Positions 8,946 to 17,116 of a stretch of 64,000 nucleotides of DNA are shown here, piece after piece. The stretch is taken from positions 3,484,270 through 3,548,269 of the forward strand of contig NC_015666.1 in the NCBI RefSeq assembly GCF_000217715.1, written 5' to 3'. Positions within the stretch are counted from its first letter, which is position 1, and the number at the start of each line of letters is the position of its first letter. The notes under the pieces were generated by a model. The model was not told the DNA's origin and made no database searches. It saw only the letters and a program-made list of their open reading frames with translations. The stretch comes from Halopiger xanaduensis SH-6 (GTDB lineage Archaea; Halobacteriota; Halobacteria; Halobacteriales; Natrialbaceae). The translations under genes were made by a program, and so were the position numbers.

Positions 8946-9605
8946 ATGGGAACGAACACGGAGTACGACGCGGTGATATTCGACAACGACGGCGTACTGA
9001 CGACCCCGACCGATTACGACGTGCTGGTCGACGCGACGTACGACGCGTTCGCGTCGGTCGGCGCCGCCGAACCGACCCGCGACCACGTCGAGACGCTGCT
9101 CGGCCCGGACGTCGAGTCGCTCCGGCAGGTCGCCGACGACCACGGCGTCGACCCCGCGGACCTCTGGGCCGCCCGCGAGCGAGCCGCCATCGAGGCCCAA
9201 CTCGAGGAGATCCGCGCCGGCCGCAAGCGCCTCTACGACGACGTCTCGGTCCTCGACCGACTCGAGCAGCCGAGCGCGATCGTCAGCAACAACCAGCACG
9301 AGACGATCGGGAACATCCTCGAGCACCTCGATATCGGCGGTTTCGACGTCTGGTACGGCCGCGAGCCGTCGATCGAGGGGATCGAGCGGAAGAAGCCGAA
9401 CGCCTACTACCTCGAGTCTGCGATCGACGATCTCGCGGTCTCGAATCCGCTGTACGTCGGGGATAGCCGCGTCGACGTGACCGCGGCGGCCGAGGCCGGC
9501 GTCGATTCGGCGTTCGTCCGCCGGGACCACCGCGAGGGGTACGACCTGCCGACCGAGCCGGACTACGAGATCGACTCGCTCGCGGCGCTCGAGGAGATCG
9601 TATAG
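8946..9605 (+). CDS. HAD-superfamily hydrolase (phosphatase-like)
   Basis: A 219-residue HAD-fold protein. Motif I is 'VIFDNDGVLTTP' (nucleophile D13, D15), motif II the Ser/Asn in 'AIVSNNQH', motif III the Lys in 'ERKKPNAYY', and motif IV 'YVGDSRVD'. The helical cap between motifs I and II places it with phosphoglycolate-phosphatase-like subfamily I enzymes. The substrate is unknown. ATG 8946 precedes motif I by seven codons. It is convergent with the SRPBCC gene. Confidence 0.85.
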   Translation: MGTNTEYDAVIFDNDGVLTTPTDYDVLVDATYDAFASVGAAEPTRDHVETLLGPDVESLRQVADDHGVDPADLWAARERAAIEAQLEEIRAGRKRLYDDVSVLDRLEQPSAIVSNNQHETIGNILEHLDIGGFDVWYGREPSIEGIERKKPNAYYLESAIDDLAVSNPLYVGDSRVDVTAAAEAGVDSAFVRRDHREGYDLPTEPDYEIDSLAALEEIV

Positions 9606-9626
9606 GGCGGCGACCGGTCGGCAGTC

Positions 9627-10091
9627 TCAAGCGGCTAGTGCAGTCTCGTTCCCCGATTCGACCCGGCGCTCGGCCCGTTCCTTGACCGCCGCGTTCATCG
9701 CCGCGAAGCCGCGCTCGAGGCGCTCGCGGTCGAACAGCAGCGGGACGAGCGCGCCGCGGAACGTCTCCCGGTGGAGCAAGCGAGTCCGTCGGCCGCCGTC
9801 GACCGGGTCGAGGTGGAACTCGTGGTAGCCGTCGAACGCGAACGGGACGGCCAGCCGACCGACCCAGGCGAGTCGGCGGTGCTCCTCGGCGACGATCACC
9901 TCGGGTTCGAACGTCATCCCGCGCGAATCGGGCGGTTCGATCCGGACCCGCAGGCGCTCCCCCTGGACGGGGAGCCCCTCGATCGACCGGACGAACGGGT
10001 TCCACTCCGGGTAGCTATCGAACTCGAGGAGGACGTCCCAGACGACCGGCGGCGGCGCGTCGATCTCCTCGAAGGTCTCGATTACTTCCAT
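9627..10091 (-). CDS. SRPBCC (START/Bet v1-like) domain protein
   Basis: A 154-residue single-domain protein of the polyketide-cyclase/SRPBCC type. The N-terminus 'EVIETFEEIDAPPPVVWDVL' is the first strand and helix, 'YPEWNPFV' is the usual WNP motif, and the centre has alternating hydrophobic strands. The C-terminal helix begins around 'ERLERGFAAMNAAVKERAE'. Such proteins bind small hydrophobic ligands; the ligand here is unknown. ATG 10091 was chosen over 10118 because the family N-terminus begins at MEVIETF. Confidence 0.85.
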   Translation of the reverse strand: MEVIETFEEIDAPPPVVWDVLLEFDSYPEWNPFVRSIEGLPVQGERLRVRIEPPDSRGMTFEPEVIVAEEHRRLAWVGRLAVPFAFDGYHEFHLDPVDGGRRTRLLHRETFRGALVPLLFDRERLERGFAAMNAAVKERAERRVESGNETALAA

Positions 10092-10228
10092 GCCACCGAT
10101 TAGCACTCGAGACGGCATGCTCCTATCGGTGGCAGGTGCCGGTTCGGGACGCTCGAGACGAGACGGGCTTCCGTCGATCGGCGAGCGCGGTCAGTACAGG
10201 CGACACCTCGCCCGATCCGTTCAGTACG

Positions 10229-10239
10229 CTTATTAAAAC
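10229..10239 (+). promoter_or_regulatory. TATA box for the DUF6498-type gene
   Basis: CTTATTAAAAC centred about 26 bases before ATG 10260 (23 before GTG 10257). This suggests leaderless translation from ATG 10260. Confidence 0.5.
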
Positions 10240-10259
10240 TCCCTGAAAATAACGACGTG

Positions 10260-11714
10260 ATGCGCGCTCCGGCCGGACTCGAGCACGCGTCGGGTCTCCG
10301 GGGATTCGTCCCGGTCGTTCTCGCGAACCTGCTGCCGCTCGTCGGCGTCCTCCGGTTGGGCTGGGATCCGGCGACACTCGTCGTGATCTACACGCTGGAG
10401 TTGCTGTTCTCGTTCGTGTTCGCGGGCGCGAAGGCGCTGTTCGCGCAGCGGCCACCGCGGACCGATCGCGAGGGAGGCGTGTTCAGCGTCTCGAGCGAGT
10501 TGACCGAAAAGCGCGGCGGGTTCGAACTCGTCCCCTGGCTGCCGCCGATCTACCCGCGGAACCTGCCGTTCGCGACGGCGGTCGTCGTCCCCGCCGTGTG
10601 GTTCGTGACCATGGTCGGGGTCGTCTTCTCCAACGCGTTTACCGTCGGCGGACTGCTCGCCGAACCGGACGTGGTGCTGAGCGTCGCGGCGCTGCTCGTC
10701 GGGCAACTGCTCGAGATCCGGCGCGACCACCTCCGGGGCGGCTACGAGTCGGCGTCCCCGTACGCGGTCGTCGAGACGCCGGCCAGGCAGGCGTTTTTCG
10801 TCGCCTTCGTGCTGTTCGTGACGCCCGGAATCGGCGTCGGCGGCGCGGATGGGGTCCTCGCCGTCGTAGTCCTCGTCAAACTGCTCGTCGAGTGGTCGGC
10901 CCACCGCGCGACGGAGGGCGACGGCGGACGACTGACCAACTGGCTCGCCGGACCGGAGTCGGCGGGCGAGCGCCGCGAACCGGTGTGCGTTCCCGACGGC
11001 GAACCGGACGTTCGTCTTCCGACCGACAATCGTGCGGTGCTGTACACCGGCGCGTTCGACGTTCTCGGGAGGCTCGCACCGTTTCTCGCGATGCCGTTCA
11101 TCATCCTCTGGTTTCTCTCGGTGGGAGCGTTCGGCGACGAGGCCCCCGCCGCGACGGTGCTCGGGGTCACGCTCGTCGTGTTCGGCCTGTACGTCGGCTA
11201 CCTCGCGGCGGAGGTACTGACGTTCTACCTCAGATTCGCGCCGCTCGAGTACCAGCGGTACGGGGATCGACTCGTCGCGTACGACACCCTCGTCGACGAA
11301 CCGCAGTGGGCGACGTCCCTCGAGGTGGTGCGCGACGTGCAGGTCGTCCCCGATCGGCTCCCGGACCGCCTGTTCGGGACGCGAACGATCGGCGTCACGA
11401 CGGGCTGGAGCGACGACGAGGCGAGGCGAATCCTCGGGCCCGTCCGCAACGCCGAGACGCTGGTCGAGGCGCTCGAGTTGCCGGTTCGATCGACGGAACT
11501 GGAACCGCTCAACCGACTCCCCGCCGCGGTCGTGGTCGGCTGTCTCGTCGCCGGCGCCGTCGCCCTCGGCGTGCTCGCGGTCGGCCCGTGGATCTCGCCG
11601 TTTCGGTTGCTGTTCACCGGACTCGTATACGGCACGTTCGGGATTCCGTTCGCAGCGCTCGTGCTACGGCTCCTCTGGAATCAGGCGTACCCCGACCGGC
11701 GCGCTCGAGACTGA
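10260..11714 (+). CDS. Polytopic membrane protein, DUF6498-like
   Basis: A 484-residue membrane protein with about nine or ten hydrophobic spans in two groups. The N-terminal half has 'FVPVVLANLLPLVGVL', 'VVIYTLELLFSFVFAGAKALF' and 'FFVAFVLFVTPGIGVGG'. The C-terminal half has three spans, then a soluble stretch ('YDTLVDEPQWATSLEVVRDV') and two final spans. The N-terminal half matches my memory of the haloarchaeal DUF6498 family. GTG 10257 lies one codon upstream of the chosen ATG. It could be a transporter or a membrane-embedded regulator; the function is unknown. Confidence 0.7.
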   Translation: MRAPAGLEHASGLRGFVPVVLANLLPLVGVLRLGWDPATLVVIYTLELLFSFVFAGAKALFAQRPPRTDREGGVFSVSSELTEKRGGFELVPWLPPIYPRNLPFATAVVVPAVWFVTMVGVVFSNAFTVGGLLAEPDVVLSVAALLVGQLLEIRRDHLRGGYESASPYAVVETPARQAFFVAFVLFVTPGIGVGGADGVLAVVVLVKLLVEWSAHRATEGDGGRLTNWLAGPESAGERREPVCVPDGEPDVRLPTDNRAVLYTGAFDVLGRLAPFLAMPFIILWFLSVGAFGDEAPAATVLGVTLVVFGLYVGYLAAEVLTFYLRFAPLEYQRYGDRLVAYDTLVDEPQWATSLEVVRDVQVVPDRLPDRLFGTRTIGVTTGWSDDEARRILGPVRNAETLVEALELPVRSTELEPLNRLPAAVVVGCLVAGAVALGVLAVGPWISPFRLLFTGLVYGTFGIPFAALVLRLLWNQAYPDRRARD

Positions 11715-12253
11715 GGACCCGCACTCAGCCGCTCCGAATCCGCGCTGCTCGCTCGAGGGTCGATCGTCCGGCGACCGTCACGGCCGAACGCGGCGCCGAT
11801 CGCGAGAAACCGTCGTTTCTAACGGCCCGAAGCGTCTAGCGGCGTCCGACTATGCCGACCGTGCTGGTTCGCGGTCTCGCGGATGAGGGACCCGGCGACG
11901 TCGTCGGGGCGTTCGCCGGCGAAGCCGGCGCCGGTCTTCGAGGACTTCTGCGAGTACGCGCGGACCCGCGGACGGATCGTCGACGCGAGTCGAGAGCGGC
12001 GATCGAACTGCGGACGGCAGTCACCGATCGGTTTCGCCTCACGGCCGTCCTCGAAACGGAGCGTTACGACTGCGCTTACGGCTGTATCGTTCACCTGTCG
12101 CGGTCCCGTCGTGGAGTTCGCTCGGACCGTGATCGCCGCCGGAACGTCGACCGACCGCTTCGTCGACCGGGCAGATGCACGCTCGAGACGCAGAAACCAG
12201 TCATTGTAGCGTGAAATAACTTAACCGAACCGTCCGGGACGCACCAGACAGCA
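11715..12253. other. 540-base gap without an intact gene
   Basis: No single frame in this gap gives a believable protein. The central part (about 11852-12214) shows coding-like codon bias that jumps between two plus-strand frames and is listed separately as a possible decayed gene. The last 40 bases hold an 'ACTTAACC' TATA-like element, about 30 bases before the FemAB-type gene at 12254. Confidence 0.6.
11852..12214 (+). pseudogene. Possible decayed gene with shifting reading frame
   Basis: One frame reads well at the start ('MPTVLVRGLADEGPGDVV'). A second frame takes over near 11930 ('PVFEDFCEYARTRGRIVDA'). The first returns near 11995 ('AAIELRTAVTDRFRLTAVLE'), and the second again near 12110 ('VVEFARTVIAAGTSTDRF'). 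Each piece has the GC-rich third positions of local genes, and the pieces join end to end. That pattern fits a gene of about 120 codons broken by three small indels. I cannot name a family, and both plain frames are open, so chance is a real alternative. Confidence 0.3.
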
Positions 12254-13372
12254 ATGGCGCAGGCGACCGCATCGACGCGATCGGACGGCGATCGACGCGA
12301 CGACGAGTCGGCCGCGGGGGAACGAACGGTTATCAGGACGGACGAGGAGTCGGGCCTCGAGGTGACGGCCGTCGACTCGATCCGGGCCGTCGATCGCTCC
12401 CGGTGGAACGACGTGGTTCGGGGCGCGCGCTGCGGCAGCGTCTTCCACCGCTACGAGTGGCTCGAGGCGATCGAGACCGGGCTCGGCCATCCGGCGAAAC
12501 ACCTCCTCGTCGAAAAGGACGGCAATCTCATCGGTCTGCTTCCGAACGTCGTCGTGGACATCGAGAAGACGCCGTTCCAGCGCCTCTCGTCCGCGTATCC
12601 GGGGTTCGGCGGTCCGGTCATCACGACCGACATCGCCGAGTCGCTGTCGCTGCTCGCCGACGCCGTTCCCGACCTCTGTACCGGTCGCACGATCGTCCAC
12701 CAGATCAGGGGCCTCGATACCGACTACCTCCGATACAACAACACCCTCCAGGCGGAGGGGTACCGCCCGTACCGGCGCGAGTGTCGGTTCGAGATCGATC
12801 TGAGCCGGGGCTACGAGGCGGTCAAAGACGGAATGAGCAAGGGCCGGCGCCGGGGCATCCGGAAGGGGAAAGAGACGGATCACGAGATCGTCGAGGCGGA
12901 GCTCACGCGGGCCAACGTCGAGCGATTCTACCGGTCGTACCGGCGCGTCATGGACCGCGTCGGCGGCGATATCTATCCCTTCTCCTTCTTCGAGGCGTTA
13001 CGCGGGATGGAATCGCGGGTCCTGTTGCTGACGCTCCGAATCGAGGGCGAGTACGCCGGCGGCTGTCTACAGCTGCTCGACGAGGAGCAGAACGCGGTCC
13101 ACGGGTTTTTCGCCGCCGTCCCGAGGGAGTACTACGACGACCACGCGTCGGAGTTGCTGTACGACCGCGTGGTCCAGTGGGGGATCGACCGCGGGTACGA
13201 GACCTACGACCTCGGCAGTACGAACGCGAGTTTCGAAGACGGCGTCTACCGGTTCAAGGAGGGGTTCGGCGGCCAGCCGATTCCGATCCTCGTGTGGGAA
13301 CGGGGCTGCAGCCCGCTCTGGCCGCTGGTGCGGGCCGGACGGTCCGTCTACTGGCCGTATCACTTCGACTGA
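12254..13372 (+). CDS. FemAB-like GNAT-fold acyl/aminoacyltransferase
   Basis: A 372-residue soluble protein that looks like the double-GNAT FemAB family: an N-terminal half with 'VFHRYEWLEAIETGLGHPAK' and a second half with 'GYEAVKDGMSKGRRRGIRKG', 'SYRRVMDRVG' and 'GGCLQLLDEEQNAVHGFFAA'. The end has 'YETYDLGSTNASFEDGVYRFKEGFGG' spread over conserved positions. Bacterial relatives transfer amino acids or acyl groups to cell-wall or exopolysaccharide precursors. Archaea have no murein, so the acceptor is unknown; a surface glycan or protein is possible. The first about 40 residues are acidic and disordered. It is a single gene with its own promoter. Confidence 0.78.
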   Translation: MAQATASTRSDGDRRDDESAAGERTVIRTDEESGLEVTAVDSIRAVDRSRWNDVVRGARCGSVFHRYEWLEAIETGLGHPAKHLLVEKDGNLIGLLPNVVVDIEKTPFQRLSSAYPGFGGPVITTDIAESLSLLADAVPDLCTGRTIVHQIRGLDTDYLRYNNTLQAEGYRPYRRECRFEIDLSRGYEAVKDGMSKGRRRGIRKGKETDHEIVEAELTRANVERFYRSYRRVMDRVGGDIYPFSFFEALRGMESRVLLLTLRIEGEYAGGCLQLLDEEQNAVHGFFAAVPREYYDDHASELLYDRVVQWGIDRGYETYDLGSTNASFEDGVYRFKEGFGGQPIPILVWERGCSPLWPLVRAGRSVYWPYHFD

Positions 13373-13455
13373 CTCCATCGACTGACTCGCGCCGCCGCAC
13401 GAGGGGATCGCCGCGGTCCCCAGACCCTTTAGCGTCGCGGCCGATTTTCGACCCG

Positions 13456-14469
13456 ATGCGAGCCGCAGCCTTCACCGAGCTGATCGGTCCCGACGGAGTG
13501 AGCGTGATCGACCGCGACGATCCCGAACCCGGCCCCGGCGAGGCCGTCGTCGACGTCGCGGCCTGCGCGATCAACCGCCACGACCTCTGGATCCTCGAGG
13601 GCGACTCGGCGATGGTCGACGCCGACGACCTGCCCTTCGTCACCGGGCTCGACGTCGCCGGCACCGTCCGCGAAGTCGGCGACGGCGTCTCGAGCGTCGC
13701 GCCCGGCGACGCGGTCGTGCTCTGTCCGAACGAGACCTGCGGCGAGTGCCGATTCTGCCGCGAGGGACCAGAGAACATGTGCGAGAACTTCTCCCTCTAT
13801 CACGGCGGGCTCGCGGAGGCCGCCCGCGTCGAGGCGGACCGCCTGCTCCCGCTGCCCGACGGCGTGGACGCGACGACCGCCGCCGCGATCCCGACGGCGT
13901 ACATGACCGCCTTCCACATGCTCCGGCGGGCCGACGTCGGTCCCGGCGACCTCGTCTTCGTTCCGGGCGCGACCGGCGGCGTCGGCGTCGCGACCGTCCA
14001 ACTCGCGGATATCATCGGCGCGCGAACCGTCGGCACCTCCTCGTCGGAGTCGAAACTCGAGCGCGTTCGGGAACTCGGGCTCGATCATGGGATCCGGTCG
14101 ACCGACACCGACGAGATCCGCGAGCGGGTCGCGGAGATCGGGACGCCGGACGCCGTCATCAACCACCTCGGCGGCGAGTACACCGAACTCGGGCAACACG
14201 TGATGCGCCGCGGGGGAACCATGGTCATCTGCGGCCGGACGGCCGGCGGCACCTCGAGCATCGACGTCGCCGACTTCTTCCTCGGCCACAAGCGCGTCGT
14301 CGGCTCGACGATGGGCACGCAGGACGACCTGCGGCGGCTCGTCGACCTCGTCGCCGAGGGGGAGTTCGAGCCCGAGATCGACGAGACGTTCCCGCTCGAG
14401 GAGACGGCTGACGCGTTCGCCGCGATGCGGGACCGCGAGAGCGTCGGGAAGTTGGTCGTCGAACCGTAG
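13456..14469 (+). CDS. Zinc-containing alcohol dehydrogenase family (MDR) oxidoreductase
   Basis: A 337-residue medium-chain dehydrogenase/reductase. The four-Cys structural zinc loop is visible as 'CPNETCGECRFCREGPENMC' (about 95-114). The Rossmann motif is 'VPGATGGVGVATVQLA' (about 174-189). The catalytic-zinc Cys of classical ADHs is not where expected ('ACAINRHDLWIL'), so the enzyme may act without catalytic zinc, as in quinone-oxidoreductase-like members. ATG 13456 follows a 'CCCTTTAGCG' TATA element at about -27, pointing to a leaderless gene. The substrate is unknown; the SDR downstream could share a pathway. Confidence 0.85.
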   Translation: MRAAAFTELIGPDGVSVIDRDDPEPGPGEAVVDVAACAINRHDLWILEGDSAMVDADDLPFVTGLDVAGTVREVGDGVSSVAPGDAVVLCPNETCGECRFCREGPENMCENFSLYHGGLAEAARVEADRLLPLPDGVDATTAAAIPTAYMTAFHMLRRADVGPGDLVFVPGATGGVGVATVQLADIIGARTVGTSSSESKLERVRELGLDHGIRSTDTDEIRERVAEIGTPDAVINHLGGEYTELGQHVMRRGGTMVICGRTAGGTSSIDVADFFLGHKRVVGSTMGTQDDLRRLVDLVAEGEFEPEIDETFPLEETADAFAAMRDRESVGKLVVEP

Positions 14470-14557
14470 CCGCCTCGTCGATAGCCGCGGTACTCGAGGT
14501 CGACCCGCCGGAACGCGCCGGGCCGACCTATTTCCGCGCGGTCGGTGTCGAGCGCCT

Positions 14558-15364
14558 ATGACGAACATCGCGATCACCGGCGCGTCCGGCACCGTCGGCA
14601 GGGAAGCGATCGCGGCCTTCGACGGCACCGACGCCGAGCTGACGCTCTTTTCGCACAGCGAGACGGAGGACCTCGAGACGACGCCCGTCGATATCGCCGA
14701 CCACGATGCGTTCGTCGACGCGCTCGACGACCAGGACGTGCTGATCCACCTCGCGGCCAACGCCGATCCGCGGGCGGAGTGGGAGGCCGTTCGGGGGCCG
14801 AATATCGACGGCCTCTACAACGCCTACGAGGCCGCGCTCGAGAACGACCTCGAGCGGGTCGTCTTCGCGAGTTCGAACCACGCGGTCAACATGGGCAACG
14901 CCGTCTCGAGCGTCCGCCCGGAGTCGACGATCGGCGAGCCCGAGGTGGTGCGACCCGACGACGCGACGGATCCGGACACCTACTACGGCGTCACGAAGGT
15001 CTTCGGCGAGGCGATGGGATCCTACTACGCGAAACGGCACGGGCTGGACGTGGTCACCCTCCGCATCGGCTGGCTGCTCACACGTGAGGAGCTCCGCCAG
15101 ACGGTCGCGGAGCGGGACGGGCCCGGCGAGCGCTACGCCCGCGCGATGTGGCTTAGCCCCGAGGACTGTCGGCGGGTACTTCGGGCGGCCGCAACCAGTA
15201 CCCTGTCGCGGACGCCGCTGACCGCCCACGGCATCTCGAACAACGGGAAGCGATTTCTCTCGCTGTCGGAGACGATGCTCGCGCTGGATTACCGGCCGCG
15301 GGACGACGCCGAAGCGGTGCTGTCCGACGACGAGTCCGAGCGTGAGGGTCTCGAGACGGGGTGA
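14558..15364 (+). CDS. Extended SDR-family NAD(P)-dependent dehydrogenase/epimerase
   Basis: A 268-residue Rossmann-fold enzyme. The nucleotide motif is 'ITGASGTVGREA' (residues 5-16), the mid-motif 'LIHLAANADP', the catalytic Ser region 'VVFASSNHAVNMG', and the catalytic YxxxK is 'YYGVTKVFGE'. The layout resembles uronate dehydrogenases and the haloarchaeal NAD-dependent glucose-6-phosphate dehydrogenase Azf; I cannot tell these apart by eye. It has its own TATA-like 'GACCTATTTCC' about 27 bases before ATG 14558 and lies 88 bases after the MDR gene on the same strand. Confidence 0.8.
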   Translation: MTNIAITGASGTVGREAIAAFDGTDAELTLFSHSETEDLETTPVDIADHDAFVDALDDQDVLIHLAANADPRAEWEAVRGPNIDGLYNAYEAALENDLERVVFASSNHAVNMGNAVSSVRPESTIGEPEVVRPDDATDPDTYYGVTKVFGEAMGSYYAKRHGLDVVTLRIGWLLTREELRQTVAERDGPGERYARAMWLSPEDCRRVLRAAATSTLSRTPLTAHGISNNGKRFLSLSETMLALDYRPRDDAEAVLSDDESEREGLETG

Positions 15365-15467
15365 TCGCGCGTCCGCCGTCGAAGCGCCGGCGCCCGCGGG
15401 GCGCCTTCGAGCCCCCGGCCCTCGAGGGATCGAAAGACCGAATATCGGGACGTTCGTACCGTCGGGT

Positions 15468-15773
15468 ATGTCAACGAAGGTGGGCGAGTCGACGGGCTAC
15501 GTCCCGAACATCCAGATGTCGGCGTTCGGGTACGTGATGGCGGCGATTCTCGTCGTTATCATGCTGCCGGTGCTCCCGATTATCGTCGTGGCGTGGGTGC
15601 TCTGGCGCGCGTTCGTCGCCGACGAACCGGTCGAATCGCGCTACGAGAGCTGGCGCAACGAGCGCGGCCGGCGACCGCGGGCCGGCGCCGCCGAGGAAGT
15701 CGAAGCAGAACTCGAGGCCGAGGACGACGAGCCGGACGCCGACGCTGCGGCCGAAACCGAAGCCGAAGCGTAA
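15468..15773 (+). CDS. Small one- or two-span membrane protein, haloarchaeal
   Basis: A 101-residue protein. A short polar N-terminus (MSTKVGESTGYVPNIQM) is followed by a single long hydrophobic stretch ('AFGYVMAAILVVIMLPVLPI' continuing to 'VVAWVLWRAF', about residues 19-50) that could cross the membrane once or form a hairpin around 'LPVLP'. The tail is very acidic and Glu/Ala-rich. I do not recognise a characterised family. The start is the only Met placed correctly before the span. Confidence 0.7.
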   Translation: MSTKVGESTGYVPNIQMSAFGYVMAAILVVIMLPVLPIIVVAWVLWRAFVADEPVESRYESWRNERGRRPRAGAAEEVEAELEAEDDEPDADAAAETEAEA

Positions 15774-15910
15774 CGCCTCGGCATCCGTTCCGTTCTCCGC
15801 TCTCGAGTTCGTTTTTCGATCCGACGCCGTTCTCGAGTCGGTTACCGGGACGACGGTTTCGGCTTCTTCCGGTGCGTCCCGTCGGCTCCCCCACTATCGC
15901 CTTCGCCTTC

Positions 15911-16918
15911 TCAGTCGTCCGCCGTCGCCGCCGAGAGAGCGGCCGGCCGATCGCCCGGCAGTTCGTCGCGGTCGTGGGACTTCTCGAAGTCCAGATCGGG
16001 ACCGCGGGCGACGATCCGGTGGGGGTTCACGTCAGGGTGGGTCGTGTAGTAGTGTTCCTTGATGTGGTCCATATTGACCGTCTCTGCGACGCCCGGCGTC
16101 TGGTAGAGGTCTCGCAGGTACGGCCAGAGGTTGTCGTACTCGCGGACGTACTGGACGTTACACATGAAGTGCGTGTGGTAGACGTTATCGAACCGGACGA
16201 GCGTCGTGAACATCGCGATGTCCGCTTCCGTCAGGCGGTCGCCGGCGAGGTAGCGCTGGTCCGCGAGCACGTCGTCCCAGTGGTCCAGTGCCGAAAACAG
16301 GTCGTTGACGGCCTCGTCGTACGGACCCTGATCGGTCGCGAAACCGGCGCGGTAGACGCCGTTGTTGATCGGCTCGTAGATCCCGTCGAGGATGCGGTCG
16401 ACCTCGTCCTGATAGCCCTCGGGGTAGAGGTCGACATCCCGCGCAGCATAGTCGTCGAACTCCGTATCGAGCATCCGCATGATCTCCTTGGACTCGTTGT
16501 TGACGATAGTGTCCTCCTCGGTGTCCCACAGCACCGGCACCGTTACACGGCAGGTGGCGTCCGAATCCGCCGTTACGTACAACTCTCGGAGGTAGTTGGC
16601 GTCGTGGAGGTGATCGCGCGTACAGCCCTCCTTCTCGGGCGTGAACTGCCAGCCGTCCTCGTCGCGGTAGGGGTCGACGACCGAGACGGAGATCGCGTCC
16701 TCGAGGCCCTTCAGCGCCCGCGTGACGAGCGTCCGGTGGGCCCACGGGCAGGCGTAGGAGACGTAGAGGTGGTAGCGGCCCGACTCGGGCTGAAAGCGGG
16801 CGTCGGGATCGTCGCGGATCCGGTCGCGGAAGGTCGTCTCCTGGCGCTGGAACGAGCCGTCGTCGTCGGTCGTCTCGTACGCGTCCGTTCGCCATTCGCC
16901 GTCGACGAGCATGTTCAT
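15911..16918 (-). CDS. Glutathione S-transferase-like (Xi class / glutathionyl-hydroquinone reductase type)
   Basis: A 335-residue protein with an N-terminal thioredoxin-like fold carrying the redox Cys motif 'YACPWAHRT' (about residues 53-61) and a C-terminal all-helical GST domain ('DRLTEADIAMFTTLVRFD'). This pattern marks the Xi class (YqjG/ECM4), which reduces glutathionyl-hydroquinones. Haloarchaea generally use gamma-glutamylcysteine in place of glutathione, so the thiol partner here is probably different (inference). ATG 16918 precedes 'MLVDGEWRTDAY', the usual family N-terminus. Confidence 0.85.
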   Translation of the reverse strand: MNMLVDGEWRTDAYETTDDDGSFQRQETTFRDRIRDDPDARFQPESGRYHLYVSYACPWAHRTLVTRALKGLEDAISVSVVDPYRDEDGWQFTPEKEGCTRDHLHDANYLRELYVTADSDATCRVTVPVLWDTEEDTIVNNESKEIMRMLDTEFDDYAARDVDLYPEGYQDEVDRILDGIYEPINNGVYRAGFATDQGPYDEAVNDLFSALDHWDDVLADQRYLAGDRLTEADIAMFTTLVRFDNVYHTHFMCNVQYVREYDNLWPYLRDLYQTPGVAETVNMDHIKEHYYTTHPDVNPHRIVARGPDLDFEKSHDRDELPGDRPAALSAATADD

Positions 16919-17073
16919 GTCCGCATCTAGCCGCGGCGAGTACAAAGGCGCTCGCTAACCCTCGTGTCACCGGGCCGCGGCGTGTCACAAAACGATAACG
17001 AGCGAACAGATTCGCGGGCGAAAAGTGGCGGAATCCCTGTAGTGTAGACGGTACGCTTCGGGATCGTCGAAAA

Positions 17074-17083
17074 CGTTTATTAA
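17074..17083 (+). promoter_or_regulatory. TATA box for the NhaC/TRAM operon
   Basis: CGTTTATTAA, centred about 38 bases before ATG 17117. A leader of about ten bases would follow. Confidence 0.5.
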
Positions 17084-17116
17084 TCGCTGGTAAGTTTGTT
17101 GAGAGCGGGTTTGACT

